Source: Chloroflexota bacterium (GTDB taxonomy: Bacteria; Chloroflexota; Anaerolineae; Anaerolineales; UBA4823). Taken from it: a stretch of 29,913 nt of DNA. How positions within the stretch are numbered: position 1 is the stretch's first letter; each line of letters begins with the position of its first letter. The DNA is taken from assembly GCA_012798185.1 (NCBI GenBank), contig JAAZNS010000186.1, positions 1-29,913 of the forward strand. Direction: 5' to 3'. Under the pieces are notes generated by a model. That model searched no databases, was not told the DNA's origin, and saw only the letters and a program-made list of their open reading frames with translations. Shown here in pieces: positions 14,757 through 23,529 of this stretch. Both the position numbers and the translations under genes were made by a program.

Positions 14757-16010
14757 ATGAATTCGATGGATGATCAAAATATCGATATTCTGTTAGAAAA
14801 AAGCCTTGAACGGGTTCTGTACGGTCAGGAGACCATCGACTTCGTCGTTGAAGAATACCCGGCAGAAGCCGATGAGCTGCGTTCATGTTTGGAAGCCGCC
14901 TTGTGGCTTACCGCGCAAAAACCAACCCTTGAACCAAGTCGGGAATTTATCAATACCTCTTCCCGTCGTTTGATCGCCCGCATCGAGCGTGAACAAAAAC
15001 CCCAAAAAGAAAGCCGGCGCTCCAACGTTCCCTTTTGGCAAAAACTATTAAATACCAGGAATCTGGCGTTTCAGCTGGCATTTGTGCTTCTCCTGGCTTG
15101 TTCGGTTTTATTCGCTGCCGGCAACACAGCCTTGGCTTCTCAAAACTCACTCCCCGGAGATTTTCTCTATCCAGTAAAGACTTCTCTCGAAACAGCTCAA
15201 TTAACAATAACGTATTCGCCTCTGGAACAGGCAGAATTACACATGAAATACGCTGACCGCAGATTGGAAGAAATTCAGATTCTCACAAGCCAAGGAAAAT
15301 ATGGAAAGATTAAAATTGCGCTCGATAATTTTGACCAGCATGTAACCCAGGCGATCAAGATATTACAATTCGAGTCACTCAAAGATGCCTCACGTACCGC
15401 AGTGCTTGCTTCGAACATCAACAGATTATTACTTAAACAGGCACAAACTCTTACTTATCTTAAATCCATAGCGCCGGCAGAAATCCAATTTGCGTTGCAG
15501 CAAGCCATTGAAATATCTCAAGTGGGTGCAGGCATCACGCAAGAAATTATCGAGATAAGCAATACTCCGGGAATTACTTCCCTCCCGACGAATACGAATT
15601 CTCCAACAATCCTTCCATCAGATAGCCTAACCCCTTCAGATACTTCGATCCCTTCCCAAACATCACCAAGCGTAACCGATACGCTTGTTAATCCCTCATC
15701 TACACCATCGCCGCAAAATACGACTTTGGCATCAAGCACTCAGCCGCCTGATACAGCCATCCCTGCCATTAGCACATCTGAACCCACCAAGACACAAAAA
15801 ATCATCCAAGTACCCACGGAAGAAGTGAACCCAACGTTAACGACAAAGCCACCTAAACCTACTAAAATACCAAAAACACCCAAACCTACCAAAACCCCCA
15901 AGCCCGATAAACCTACAAAAACATCCAAAACGGGCGATTCTGATAATCCGCCAAACCCGAGCCATCCTACCAAACCCCCAAAACCGAGCAAAACTCCCAA
16001 AAAGCCCTAA
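14757..16010 (+). CDS. DUF5667-type membrane protein, probable anti-sigma factor
   Basis: A 417-residue protein with an N-terminal cytoplasmic helical region (1-95, including LEKSLERVLYGQETIDFVVE), one membrane helix at 103-125, and an extracytoplasmic DUF5667-like region (about 128-235) that begins with the typical segment SLPGDFLYPVKTSLE. A Ser/Thr/Pro tail follows from about 270, and the last 60 residues are Lys/Pro/Thr repeats of the KPTKTPKP kind, probably spanning or binding the wall. The N-terminal part resembles the region that holds ECF sigma factors, but it has no zinc motif. The gene starts one base after the sigma factor stop, so the two are surely cotranscribed and probably coupled. 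How the signal is sensed is unknown; the helical DUF5667 domain is the likely sensor. The ATG at 14766 is an alternative start. Confidence 0.85.
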   Translation: MNSMDDQNIDILLEKSLERVLYGQETIDFVVEEYPAEADELRSCLEAALWLTAQKPTLEPSREFINTSSRRLIARIEREQKPQKESRRSNVPFWQKLLNTRNLAFQLAFVLLLACSVLFAAGNTALASQNSLPGDFLYPVKTSLETAQLTITYSPLEQAELHMKYADRRLEEIQILTSQGKYGKIKIALDNFDQHVTQAIKILQFESLKDASRTAVLASNINRLLLKQAQTLTYLKSIAPAEIQFALQQAIEISQVGAGITQEIIEISNTPGITSLPTNTNSPTILPSDSLTPSDTSIPSQTSPSVTDTLVNPSSTPSPQNTTLASSTQPPDTAIPAISTSEPTKTQKIIQVPTEEVNPTLTTKPPKPTKIPKTPKPTKTPKPDKPTKTSKTGDSDNPPNPSHPTKPPKPSKTPKKP

Positions 16011-16124
16011 AAATTATATCCAAAACGGAATATTATCTCGCATAAAGATTAAAAGATAATCAATATGCTTGTTTAAAACGAAAAAACAGCGCGGTTAGCT
16101 TTTATCGATGCAAACCCCAGATCT

Positions 16125-16141
16125 CAAAGGCATCGCCTTTG
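16125..16141 (+). terminator. Candidate terminator hairpin between convergent genes
   Basis: CAAAGGC and GCCTTTG pair around an ATC loop, followed on the plus strand by a moderately T-rich stretch. It lies about 115 bases after the stop of the DUF5667 gene and close to the stop of the convergent hydrolase gene. Confidence 0.5.
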
Positions 16142-16161
16142 TATATCTTTATATATTATTT

Positions 16162-17415
16162 TTAGCTGAAACTTATAGCAATTCTTAACGCAGTTTGCAG
16201 CAATACATTGGCTCCATTAACACAATCTTGCCAATGGGTCAATTCGTCGGGTGAATGGCTGATGCCGGCAACCGACGGGATGAATATCATTCCTGTCGGG
16301 CATACATCTGCCATCGCCTGCGCATCATGTCCGGCGCGTGAAATGATCGGTGCTGAACGCAACCCCAAACTTTCAGACGCCTCAAGAATTGCATGGCGCA
16401 TCGTTTCATCCAGTTCCACAGGAATCCGTTGACCAAGAAATTCAATATTTAATCCTAGGTTAAAACGGGCTGCTTCCTCTTCTGCGCGTTGCAACAAAGC
16501 GCTTTTTAATTTTGTAAATTGATCCATATAGGCAGAGCGGAATTCCAGGGCAATCTCTGCTTTTTCTGGGATCACGTTGAAGAGGCCAGGCTCATAACGT
16601 GCTACTCCAACATTTGAAAAGCATTCCGGGAATTGCTCCAGCACGATTTGCCGAGCTGCTAAAGTGAAAGCGCTGGATCCTTGCGAGGCATCCCGCCGGT
16701 CTTGCATCGATATGGTACCGGCATGACCTGCCTTTCCGATATAGGTAAGGCGGTAAAATGAAATCCCAGAAATATTGGATACAATACCAATATCAACCCC
16801 CTGCGCTTCAAGAAGCGGTCCCTGTTCAACATGTAATTCCAGATATCCGGCAAGTGTGCCAGGGTCACACCGGGCGGCAAGAATGCCCTCCGCCGACATT
16901 CCTGCCTGCTTTAATCGATTCTCTAATTCCAGACGGTTTCCGCGCGGGTTGGTTAAATCTTCAGTGGTCAACTTTCCCGAAAAGGCAAAACTGCCTAAAA
17001 AACTTACCAGTATGCCTTCTTCATCGGTAAAGTCAATGGCTTCTAAATTCACTGCGAGGGGGATATTGTTTTCTTTTAAACTTCGCAGTACCTCCAGAGC
17101 CGCCAAGACCCCCAACGCACCATCATACCGCCCGCCATTTGGCACCGAATCGAGATGCGAACCCATTAATAGACTTTTTGCGCCTTTTCGATTACATTCC
17201 AAACGAGCCGAGTGATTCCCGGCGCCATCGATATGAGTAATCAAGCCTGCTTCACGCGCTTTCCGATGGAACCAACGGCGCGCTTCTGAATGCGCATCGC
17301 TTAAAGCAGGCCGGCTAACGCCTGTCGCTCCAAATTTTCCAATCTGGCATAGCTCATCAAAATCAGATTTAAACCGCTGTTCATTGATTCGAAGATTTTT
17401 CCAATTACTATCCAT
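16162..17415 (-). CDS. M20-family N-carbamoyl-amino-acid hydrolase (beta-ureidopropionase/allantoate amidohydrolase type)
   Basis: A 417-residue cytoplasmic metal-dependent amidohydrolase that would release CO2 and ammonia from an N-carbamoyl amino acid. The expected metal ligands are visible: His87 (GSHLDSVPNGG), Asp98 (GRYDGALGV), Glu132/133 (DFTDEEG), His195 (ELHVEQGP) and His387 (ISHSPDE). GKAGHAGT (227-234) is the substrate-binding His motif of the lid domain, and SRAGHDAQAMA (359-369) is conserved in this group. The length is normal. It follows the dihydropyrimidinase-like gene on the same strand with a 79-base gap that holds a hairpin, so the pair would carry out ring opening and decarbamoylation of dihydropyrimidines or hydantoins. 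Substrate choice between carbamoyl-beta-alanine, carbamoyl-L-amino acids and allantoate cannot be settled from sequence alone. Confidence 0.9.
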   Translation of the reverse strand: MDSNWKNLRINEQRFKSDFDELCQIGKFGATGVSRPALSDAHSEARRWFHRKAREAGLITHIDGAGNHSARLECNRKGAKSLLMGSHLDSVPNGGRYDGALGVLAALEVLRSLKENNIPLAVNLEAIDFTDEEGILVSFLGSFAFSGKLTTEDLTNPRGNRLELENRLKQAGMSAEGILAARCDPGTLAGYLELHVEQGPLLEAQGVDIGIVSNISGISFYRLTYIGKAGHAGTISMQDRRDASQGSSAFTLAARQIVLEQFPECFSNVGVARYEPGLFNVIPEKAEIALEFRSAYMDQFTKLKSALLQRAEEEAARFNLGLNIEFLGQRIPVELDETMRHAILEASESLGLRSAPIISRAGHDAQAMADVCPTGMIFIPSVAGISHSPDELTHWQDCVNGANVLLQTALRIAISFS

Positions 17416-17437
17416 ATTACACTCTAAGTATTCATAA

Positions 17438-17475
17438 CACCTCAGTCAGTCGGGCAAGTTTCCGAGGTTGAGGTG
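17438..17475. repeat. Inverted repeat between hydantoinase and carbamoylase genes
   Basis: CACCTCA (17438-17444) pairs with TGAGGTG (17469-17475), with an inner TCGG/CCGA pairing at 17450-17453 and 17462-17465. It lies in the 79-base gap inside the presumed operon. It may be a dispersed palindrome, or an mRNA hairpin that sets the ratio of the two enzymes. Confidence 0.65.
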
Positions 17476-17494
17476 CTACGAGAATTTATTAGAA

Positions 17495-18892
17495 TCAGAC
17501 TGCATCCAATAATTTCCGAATTACACGTTTTCCGTGACCAGGCTTTCCGACAAGTTCTCCATTTTTAATCACAAATTGACCGCGTGAAATGACCGTTTCG
17601 ACATGTCCATTGATTTTCCAGCCCTCAAAAGGACAGAAATCATCATTCATATGCAGATTGGAAGCCCTCATCGTCCATTTGCCCTTGGGATTATAAATAA
17701 CCAGATCTGCATCTGCTCCGGGGAATAGATTGCCTTTATCCGGATACATCCCGAACAATTTTGCTGGGTTGGTGGAAGTGAGCGCCACCAAACGAGGCAG
17801 GCTGATCTTCCCCTTCCCATAGCCCTCCGTGAACATAATCGATAGCCTGGGTTCAATTCCCGGCATGCCGTTGGTTATTTTATCGAAACGCCCTTTGCCC
17901 AGCTTTATTCTTTCCTGGCTTGGCATTCCGGCATCATCACTCGATACAACCTCGATTCGTCCGTCTGCTGCAGCACGCCAAAGATAATCAATATCTCGTT
18001 GAGTTCTAAGCGGCGGACTACAAATGAAATAATAGCCGTTTTCCAGCTTCAGCGCCTCTTCGGTCAACGCAAGATAATGTGTGCAGGTCTCGCTGTGAAT
18101 TGGCAGACCTGCCTGGCGGGCTTCTTCAATAATATCGACGCTTTCGGCAGTAGAGGTGTGTACAATATAAACCGGTGCAGTACATTCCCGCATTAAGGCG
18201 ATCACCCGTTTGATTGCTTCATTCTCTGCAGATGCGGGCCGGCTGCGGGCATGATATATCGAATCATAATGTTTTGCCGCCAATTCTTGATTGAGATGAT
18301 ACTCTATGATGGCGTCATCTTCACAATGCACCATCAACATCCCGCCGTACCTGGCGGTTGTCTCCAATATTCTAAGCATCCCCTGATCATCAGTCATGCG
18401 GTCGGCATGGCGGTAAGTCGTAAAACACTTGTATGTGGGCACCCCTTTATCTATCAATTGGGGAATCTCTGCCAGCGCTTTAGGGTCGGTATCCAAGATT
18501 ATCCCATGCATGCTCCAATCGATGTAAGCCTTTCCATGCGCTTCTTCTTCCTTTTGGTTTAAGTTTTCCAGTAATGAACCCCCTTTGGGTTGGGTGCTGA
18601 AATCGATGATGGTTGTAATTCCACCAAAAGCAGCCGCAATGGTCCCGTTATCATAATCGTGAATGGTTTTCGAGCCCATAAACGGTGAATTAAAGTGAAC
18701 ATGGGGGTCAATCAAACCGGGTAAAACGAATTTATCCGTTGCATCGATAGAAACATCGACATGAAGATCTTTGAAGGTTCCCGGCAGCGCCTGCGCCTTT
18801 ACCTTCTCATTTTCGATCAATAGATCGGCATATCCCATGCCGGAATCATTGACCACAATGCCGCCAGTAATTAATATCGTTTGAGTTTTCAT
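17495..18892 (-). CDS. Dihydropyrimidinase / D-hydantoinase-type cyclic amidohydrolase
   Basis: A 465-residue cyclic-amide hydrolase that opens dihydropyrimidine or hydantoin rings to N-carbamoyl amino acids. The two-metal site is visible: His64 and His66 (DPHVHF), the lysine to be carboxylated Lys155 (PTYKCFTTY), His189 (MVHCEDD), His245 (IVHTSTAE) and Asp319 (VSSDDAGM). Residue spacing matches the family. HSETCTHYLALTEE (266-279) is a typical segment. The motif after the last metal ligand reads SDDAG where most family members have SDH, an odd change near the active site. The start at 18892 has GGAAGAG upstream; an ATG 17 codons earlier lacks a site and is less likely. A promoter candidate lies at 18974-19002. 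Allantoinase is a less likely alternative. Confidence 0.9.
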   Translation of the reverse strand: MKTQTILITGGIVVNDSGMGYADLLIENEKVKAQALPGTFKDLHVDVSIDATDKFVLPGLIDPHVHFNSPFMGSKTIHDYDNGTIAAAFGGITTIIDFSTQPKGGSLLENLNQKEEEAHGKAYIDWSMHGIILDTDPKALAEIPQLIDKGVPTYKCFTTYRHADRMTDDQGMLRILETTARYGGMLMVHCEDDAIIEYHLNQELAAKHYDSIYHARSRPASAENEAIKRVIALMRECTAPVYIVHTSTAESVDIIEEARQAGLPIHSETCTHYLALTEEALKLENGYYFICSPPLRTQRDIDYLWRAAADGRIEVVSSDDAGMPSQERIKLGKGRFDKITNGMPGIEPRLSIMFTEGYGKGKISLPRLVALTSTNPAKLFGMYPDKGNLFPGADADLVIYNPKGKWTMRASNLHMNDDFCPFEGWKINGHVETVISRGQFVIKNGELVGKPGHGKRVIRKLLDAV

Positions 18893-18973
18893 TTTTTCTC
18901 TTCCAGAAATTAAAATTAGAGGATTCCAATAAAAAACGCTCACTTACCGCTAATCCATCCAATGACTTGGTTT

Positions 18974-19002
18974 ATTGTAAACGCCATGCCCTTTTCAATC
19001 AA
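18974..19002 (-). promoter_or_regulatory. Sigma-70-type promoter of the hydantoinase operon
   Basis: On the minus strand TTGATT (18997-19002) is followed after exactly 17 bases by TACAAT (18974-18979). The start codon is about 80 bases further on, at 18892. This would give the two catabolic genes their own transcript, separate from the Fe-S protein gene upstream. Confidence 0.65.
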
Positions 19003-19026
19003 GGTGGAGTCCATCCCCCCTTTTCG

Positions 19027-21096
19027 TTAATAATTGAGTTCTATCTTCTCCAACACCACTTCTGCCACAGCCAACACCTGAAGCTGATTTTCCGCCTCGA
19101 TATTCGCATCATTGAGCATGGTCAAACAAAACGGACAACCCACCGCCAGAGTTACTGCACCAGATTCGCCGGCTTGTTGCAAGCGGCTGGCAGAAACACG
19201 TTCAGAGCCTCGTTCCTCTTCTTTCCACATCTGCGCACCGCCTGCCCCGCAGCAAAATGATTTCCGTCCGTGATTCGTCATCTCGATTAAATTGATGCCA
19301 ATTTTTTCCAATACCTGCCTGGGCGCTTTGATGATCCCATTCTGCCGTCCAAGAAAACATGGGTCATGAAACACTGCATGCGCTTTTCCGCTAGCAGTTT
19401 GCTTTTCTCGGTTCCCATCCCTCGTTTCTTGGTCCTCGTTTCCCGCTTCCCCCTTGAGTTTGATTTTCCCAGCTGCCAGCAGTTCTGCGATTATTTGGGT
19501 GTGGTGCATAACCTGATAATTCCCGCCAAATGCCGGGTATTCATTTTTTAGAGTGTGCAGGCAATGCGGACAGGTGGTGACAATAAGTTTCGGAGAAACA
19601 GCATTCAAAGTTTTCACATTAATCACTGCCAGCTCATTGAATAAATATTCGTTGCCTGCCCGGCGGGCAGCGTCGCCGGTGCATTGTTCTTGCTCACCCA
19701 GCACCGCAAAATTCACCCCCGCAGCCCGTAAAATCTGAGCAAACGCACGGGCTGTCTTCTGGGCGCGGGCATCCGTCGCCGGTGCGCATCCCACCCACCA
19801 TAGCACATCGAAATGCGGATTTTGCGCCACGGTGGGTACTTTCAATCCTTCAGCCCAACTTAACCGTTCTGATGGTGAGATATTCCACGGATTTCCGGTG
19901 CGTTCCATACCGCGGAAAGCCGTTTGAAGCTGATCGGGGAAATCGTTCTCCATCAATACCAACGCCCGGCGGATATCAAGAATATCGCGCATCGGTTCAT
20001 TGCCAACCGGGCAGATATCCACACATGCCCCGCAAGCTGTGCATGCCCATACTGCTTCGGGAGGAATGGCAAATTCCAATAATGTGAATTGGCTGGATTC
20101 ACCATGCGCCAGCCGCCTCCCCTCATAATTTAGAAAATAACGTTTGTTGATTTCTAATGCAGCCGGCGAAAGGGCTTTTCCGGTATGATACGCCGGGCAG
20201 ACTTCCTGACAGCGATAACACATAATACAGGCATAAGCATCTAAGAGCTGCTCCCAGCCCAAGTCTTCCAACCGTAAAACACCAAACTGCTCGATTTCAT
20301 CATCGTCAAAATCCAGCTTTATCAATTCACCCATGGAGCGCCGCTCAGGCTTAAGCAAATAATTCAATGGCGCCATGATTAGATGAATATGCTTGGAATA
20401 TAAAAAATATGGTACAAATGCCAATACCGCACCCAGCGCCAGCCAAAATGCAACATGTTCCCCTATGGTTAAGGCAGGCTTGCTTGCTCCCCGCCATACC
20501 AATGAAACTAACGCAGCAAAAGGCTGCCAGGCGTCGAACTCAGTTTTTACCAGGTGGATCGACTCACCAATGAAACGCGCCCCCACATGCAATAGAATGA
20601 ACATGCTGACAATGGCAGAATCGCGTCGGATACCCCTCCTGGCGCGGATGTCCAACATAATCTCCTGACGGGTATCCATCTCCTCAGGCTTCAGAATGAA
20701 ACGGCGGATTATCAATGCCAGCATACCTGTCAATACGCCAACGCTCAGCAGATCACCGCCCAGGCGGTAAACATTTCCCAACACCCCCTTGCCTAAAAAA
20801 GTAAAACCGGGAATAAAACCTCTTAGGATGTCTGCCAGGTTGACTAAAAGAAAATAAATAAAACCCCATGCCACCAATCCATGAAATAGACTGGTCAAGA
20901 ACCGAAGACGAAAAACAGGTTGAAAAGTGATTACTTTGAGCGCTACGGATATAAACCGCCGGCTTGCAAGCTGCCAATCCGGTTTACCATGACCTCGTTT
21001 GATTATCCGTATAATTCGTTTTGCGGTAAAGAACGCGCCATAGCCGGAAACCAGCAGAGCAAGAATGAAAACGATCTTTTCAGGTAAACTCAGCAT
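19027..21096 (-). CDS. Membrane HdrE/HdrD-like Fe-S oxidoreductase
   Basis: A 689-residue fusion. The N-terminal half is a NarI/HdrE-like membrane domain with five likely helices; His72, His170, His181 and His214 lie in or near helices and are candidate heme b ligands. Then come two [4Fe-4S] motifs (Cys290-293-296-300 and Cys352-355-358-362) and two CCG domains: Cys437, Cys472, Cys509 and Cys512 in the first, and Cys580, Cys615-616, Cys654 and Cys657 in the second. Such proteins move electrons between the menaquinone pool and a cytoplasmic dithiol, disulfide or partner flavoprotein. Residues 548-564, between the two CCG domains, are encoded by a heptad repeat array (NEDQETRDGNREK). The start is Met at 21096; an ATG 19 codons earlier also lacks a good ribosome binding site. 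The prenyltransferase gene lies upstream on the same strand. Confidence 0.88.
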   Translation of the reverse strand: MLSLPEKIVFILALLVSGYGAFFTAKRIIRIIKRGHGKPDWQLASRRFISVALKVITFQPVFRLRFLTSLFHGLVAWGFIYFLLVNLADILRGFIPGFTFLGKGVLGNVYRLGGDLLSVGVLTGMLALIIRRFILKPEEMDTRQEIMLDIRARRGIRRDSAIVSMFILLHVGARFIGESIHLVKTEFDAWQPFAALVSLVWRGASKPALTIGEHVAFWLALGAVLAFVPYFLYSKHIHLIMAPLNYLLKPERRSMGELIKLDFDDDEIEQFGVLRLEDLGWEQLLDAYACIMCYRCQEVCPAYHTGKALSPAALEINKRYFLNYEGRRLAHGESSQFTLLEFAIPPEAVWACTACGACVDICPVGNEPMRDILDIRRALVLMENDFPDQLQTAFRGMERTGNPWNISPSERLSWAEGLKVPTVAQNPHFDVLWWVGCAPATDARAQKTARAFAQILRAAGVNFAVLGEQEQCTGDAARRAGNEYLFNELAVINVKTLNAVSPKLIVTTCPHCLHTLKNEYPAFGGNYQVMHHTQIIAELLAAGKIKLKGEAGNEDQETRDGNREKQTASGKAHAVFHDPCFLGRQNGIIKAPRQVLEKIGINLIEMTNHGRKSFCCGAGGAQMWKEEERGSERVSASRLQQAGESGAVTLAVGCPFCLTMLNDANIEAENQLQVLAVAEVVLEKIELNY
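19406..19454. repeat. In-frame heptad array inside the Fe-S protein gene
   Basis: Seven units of seven bases include CCTCGTT twice (19420 and 19434), with TCTTGGT between and TCCCGCT after. Read on the minus strand, it gives a charged stretch between the two CCG domains. Confidence 0.75.
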
Positions 21097-21200
21097 GGAT
21101 ACACCGCGCCGGGAGAACGTCTCCCTGCCAGGCAAATATCGCTCATAAATCAATTGGGAATTACTTAGCTGAGTTTACCACAAAAAAACGTCAGAATCAA

Positions 21201-22580
21201 TCATTTAGAATCAAAATACTCCAAAGACGATAAAATTACTGGGTCTGTTTCGGTAGTTACCTGATCCCACGCACTGATTACCGTTAAATCGGGAATGATG
21301 CCGGTTATTTCCCAATTATCCTGCGGGTGGTTTATTGGCTGGAATTTTTCATGGGCAATCCAGGCACGTGAACCATCTTCGAAATCATAACCCCGCAGCA
21401 GCTCAACATTTCCCTCGGTGGTTTCACCGATGATATAGGCTCTGCCGCTGTCTTTCAACGTCCCGGCAAACAACTCCCCAAAACTGGCAGTGCCTTTTCC
21501 CACCAGCACCACCAGGGGTATTTTTTGAGACCCATTGATATCTGTCGCCGTAACTGAAAACTGCCGCTGCCGGTTATCGCGATCGACAAAATGTCCCAAC
21601 ACGCCGCTGGTAAAATATCCCAGCGTACCTTTGGCGACAGTATCTGCCCCGCCGGCATTCATACGATTATCGAGGATAATACCGTCCAGCGGACCATCTG
21701 CGGTCATTTTCTCCAGAGCATCTCCCACCTGGCTGTCGATCGTAATATCGGCAAAAGTCACCAGCATGATATATCCCACACGCTTGCCTTCCGGCGTATT
21801 GAGCACCTGATAAGGCACTGGCGTGGAATCCGATATCCTTTTGCGGGTAAGCGTCAATTGGCGCATTTCCTCGCCGGGAGTCTGTACTTCGATCGTTACC
21901 TGTGTGTTTTCTGCCCCCTGAATTAATTTGATCATTAATTCATCACCTTGAATTACAGGCTCTCCATCCACAGTAAAGATATTGTCATGGGGTTTAATGC
22001 CCGCTTTTTCCGCCGGGCTTCCCGGAAAAGTTAACAACACGGTTGCACATCCCCGTTCATAGACTGCCTGAGTTAAAATACCGATCCCAGTAAAATTATT
22101 CTCGCCGGCAAATTCGGTCTCTTCCTGCTCCGCATCGCGGGGGTTTAGAAAACCCGAGTGTTCATCGTTCAGCAAACCAATCATTTGATTCAAGAGTGCA
22201 TAAAAGGTTTCTGAATCTTTTGCTGCAACCACCTTCGGATAATATTCCTCATGGATCGCTTTCCAATCCACGCCATTGAAATCTGCGTAAAGGTAATTAT
22301 CGTTGATAATTTGCCATAATTTTTCGAAAATTTCGAGTCGTTCTTTGGTCAACAACGCTGGCAGCGTCGCCGTCGGTGCAGGGGTGAAGGTAAGCGGTAC
22401 CCTAGTATAGGTGGCTGAAGGAATCGGTGTTTCGGGTATTGGTGTTAATGTGACAGCCGCCGTCGAGGTAACTGTAGGCAACGGCGTAACCGGCGGGTGA
22501 AATAATCCAGTTACCGCCTGGCATGATAGCGTTATCAGAAGAACAAAGGCAAGAAGGGAAAATCTTTTTATAAATTTCAT
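21201..22580 (-). CDS. S41-family PDZ peptidase lipoprotein
   Basis: A 459-residue protein with a signal peptide and lipobox LITLSC, so Cys20 would be lipidated. A Thr/Pro linker (28-75) follows, then the N-terminal helical domain, a PDZ domain (about 160-245) that binds C-terminal tails, and an S41 core. The nucleophile is Ser366 in GKGTASFGELFAG. The lysine 25 residues later, used as base in CtpA/Tsp, is replaced by Asn391 (GETTEGNVELL). This places it either in the S41 subgroup that uses other catalytic residues or among inactive relatives. It would act outside the membrane. The gene begins 16 bases after the prenyltransferase stop, so both are probably on one mRNA; a functional link is not obvious. 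Confidence 0.88.
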   Translation of the reverse strand: MKFIKRFSLLAFVLLITLSCQAVTGLFHPPVTPLPTVTSTAAVTLTPIPETPIPSATYTRVPLTFTPAPTATLPALLTKERLEIFEKLWQIINDNYLYADFNGVDWKAIHEEYYPKVVAAKDSETFYALLNQMIGLLNDEHSGFLNPRDAEQEETEFAGENNFTGIGILTQAVYERGCATVLLTFPGSPAEKAGIKPHDNIFTVDGEPVIQGDELMIKLIQGAENTQVTIEVQTPGEEMRQLTLTRKRISDSTPVPYQVLNTPEGKRVGYIMLVTFADITIDSQVGDALEKMTADGPLDGIILDNRMNAGGADTVAKGTLGYFTSGVLGHFVDRDNRQRQFSVTATDINGSQKIPLVVLVGKGTASFGELFAGTLKDSGRAYIIGETTEGNVELLRGYDFEDGSRAWIAHEKFQPINHPQDNWEITGIIPDLTVISAWDQVTTETDPVILSSLEYFDSK

Positions 22581-22596
22581 TTTTTCTCAATATTAC

Positions 22597-23460
22597 TTAT
22601 ACCAAATAAATAGCCGCGAGAACAGAAACGAACAAGGTCACACTGATATAACTATTGATATTAAAAAATGCGATATCCAAATGGCTTAAATCATCCGGAT
22701 GCACCAGCAAATGTTCCCAAATCAACAGCCCGCAGACTACAGCCAGCCCCACCCAATACGGCCAGCTCAGTCCCAGCAAGTTCCCCAGCGCAGCCAATAA
22801 TAATAAAGTCAGCCCATGACAAATCGTGGAAAGCCGCAACGCAAAGGGAATCCCAAATCGAGCCGGAATAGCCTGTAAATGATCCCGCCGGTCAAATTCC
22901 ACATCCTGGCAGGCGTAGATCAAATCAAATCCGCCAATCCACAGCGTGACCGTAGCCAGCATAATCCATGCCGGCAGATCGGATACGGTAAATAGTGAAT
23001 GACGCACTGCGACCCAAGCGCCGACCGGTGCTAAACCATCGGTAAAACCCAATAAAAAATGAGATAACCAGGTAAAACGTTTAGTGTACGAATACCCCAC
23101 TAAAAACAACAATGCAACTGGAAAAAGACGAAATGCGAGGGCACCCAGCTGCCAGGCTGCCACAGCGAGCAGCCCGCAAGATAACAGGGTGCCAATCAAG
23201 GCTGTACGCACACTGATGGCACCAGTTACCAAAGGGCGGCTGGCGGTGCGGGGGTTGCGGGCATCGAAAGCTCGGTCGGCAATACGGTTGAAACCCATTG
23301 CCACAGTGCGGGCGGCTGCCATCGCCAGGGTAATCCAGAAGAATTGCTGCCACTCGGGGAAACCATCGGCAGCCAAAAGCATCCCCAAATAGGCAAACGG
23401 CAATGCGAAAACCGTATGCTCGAATTTGATCAATTCGAGAAAATCACGCAGCGGTTTCAT
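22597..23460 (-). CDS. UbiA-type polyprenyltransferase, MqnP-like
   Basis: A 287-residue membrane enzyme that would join a polyprenyl chain to an aromatic quinone precursor. The two Asp-rich motifs that bind magnesium and diphosphate are present: Asn58-Asp62-Asp66 (NRIADRAFD) and Asp186-Asp190 (CQDVEFDRRD). The N-terminal segment IKFEHTVFALPFAYLG and NPRTASRPL match the subgroup called ubiA_other, which includes MqnP of the futalosine menaquinone route. About eight to nine membrane helices are visible. A UbiD-type decarboxylase gene lies 3.5 kb away on the same strand, which supports a quinone role. No ribosome binding site is seen before the ATG, and a -10 box ends seven bases upstream, so the mRNA may be leaderless. 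4-hydroxybenzoate is a possible alternative substrate. Confidence 0.88.
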   Translation of the reverse strand: MKPLRDFLELIKFEHTVFALPFAYLGMLLAADGFPEWQQFFWITLAMAAARTVAMGFNRIADRAFDARNPRTASRPLVTGAISVRTALIGTLLSCGLLAVAAWQLGALAFRLFPVALLFLVGYSYTKRFTWLSHFLLGFTDGLAPVGAWVAVRHSLFTVSDLPAWIMLATVTLWIGGFDLIYACQDVEFDRRDHLQAIPARFGIPFALRLSTICHGLTLLLLAALGNLLGLSWPYWVGLAVVCGLLIWEHLLVHPDDLSHLDIAFFNINSYISVTLFVSVLAAIYLV

Positions 23461-23467
23461 CGCAAAG

Positions 23468-23476
23468 ATTATACCA
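23468..23476 (-). promoter_or_regulatory. Extended -10 promoter, possibly giving a leaderless mRNA
   Basis: On the minus strand TGGTATAAT is a perfect extended -10 box (TATAAT at 23468-23473). Only seven bases separate it from the ATG at 23458-23460, so transcription would start at or next to the A of the start codon. No -35 box is needed for this class. Confidence 0.55.
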
Positions 23477-23529
23477 GCAGCAAGCTTTGACTTTTATTGC
23501 TTGAATATGAGAATATTATAAAGTAAACA

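Noticed and set aside
15830..16000. Tandem DNA repeat in the tail of the DUF5667 gene
   Set aside because: It is explained by the Lys/Pro/Thr-rich protein tail. The period follows codons, not seven bases, and it is not the heptad family.
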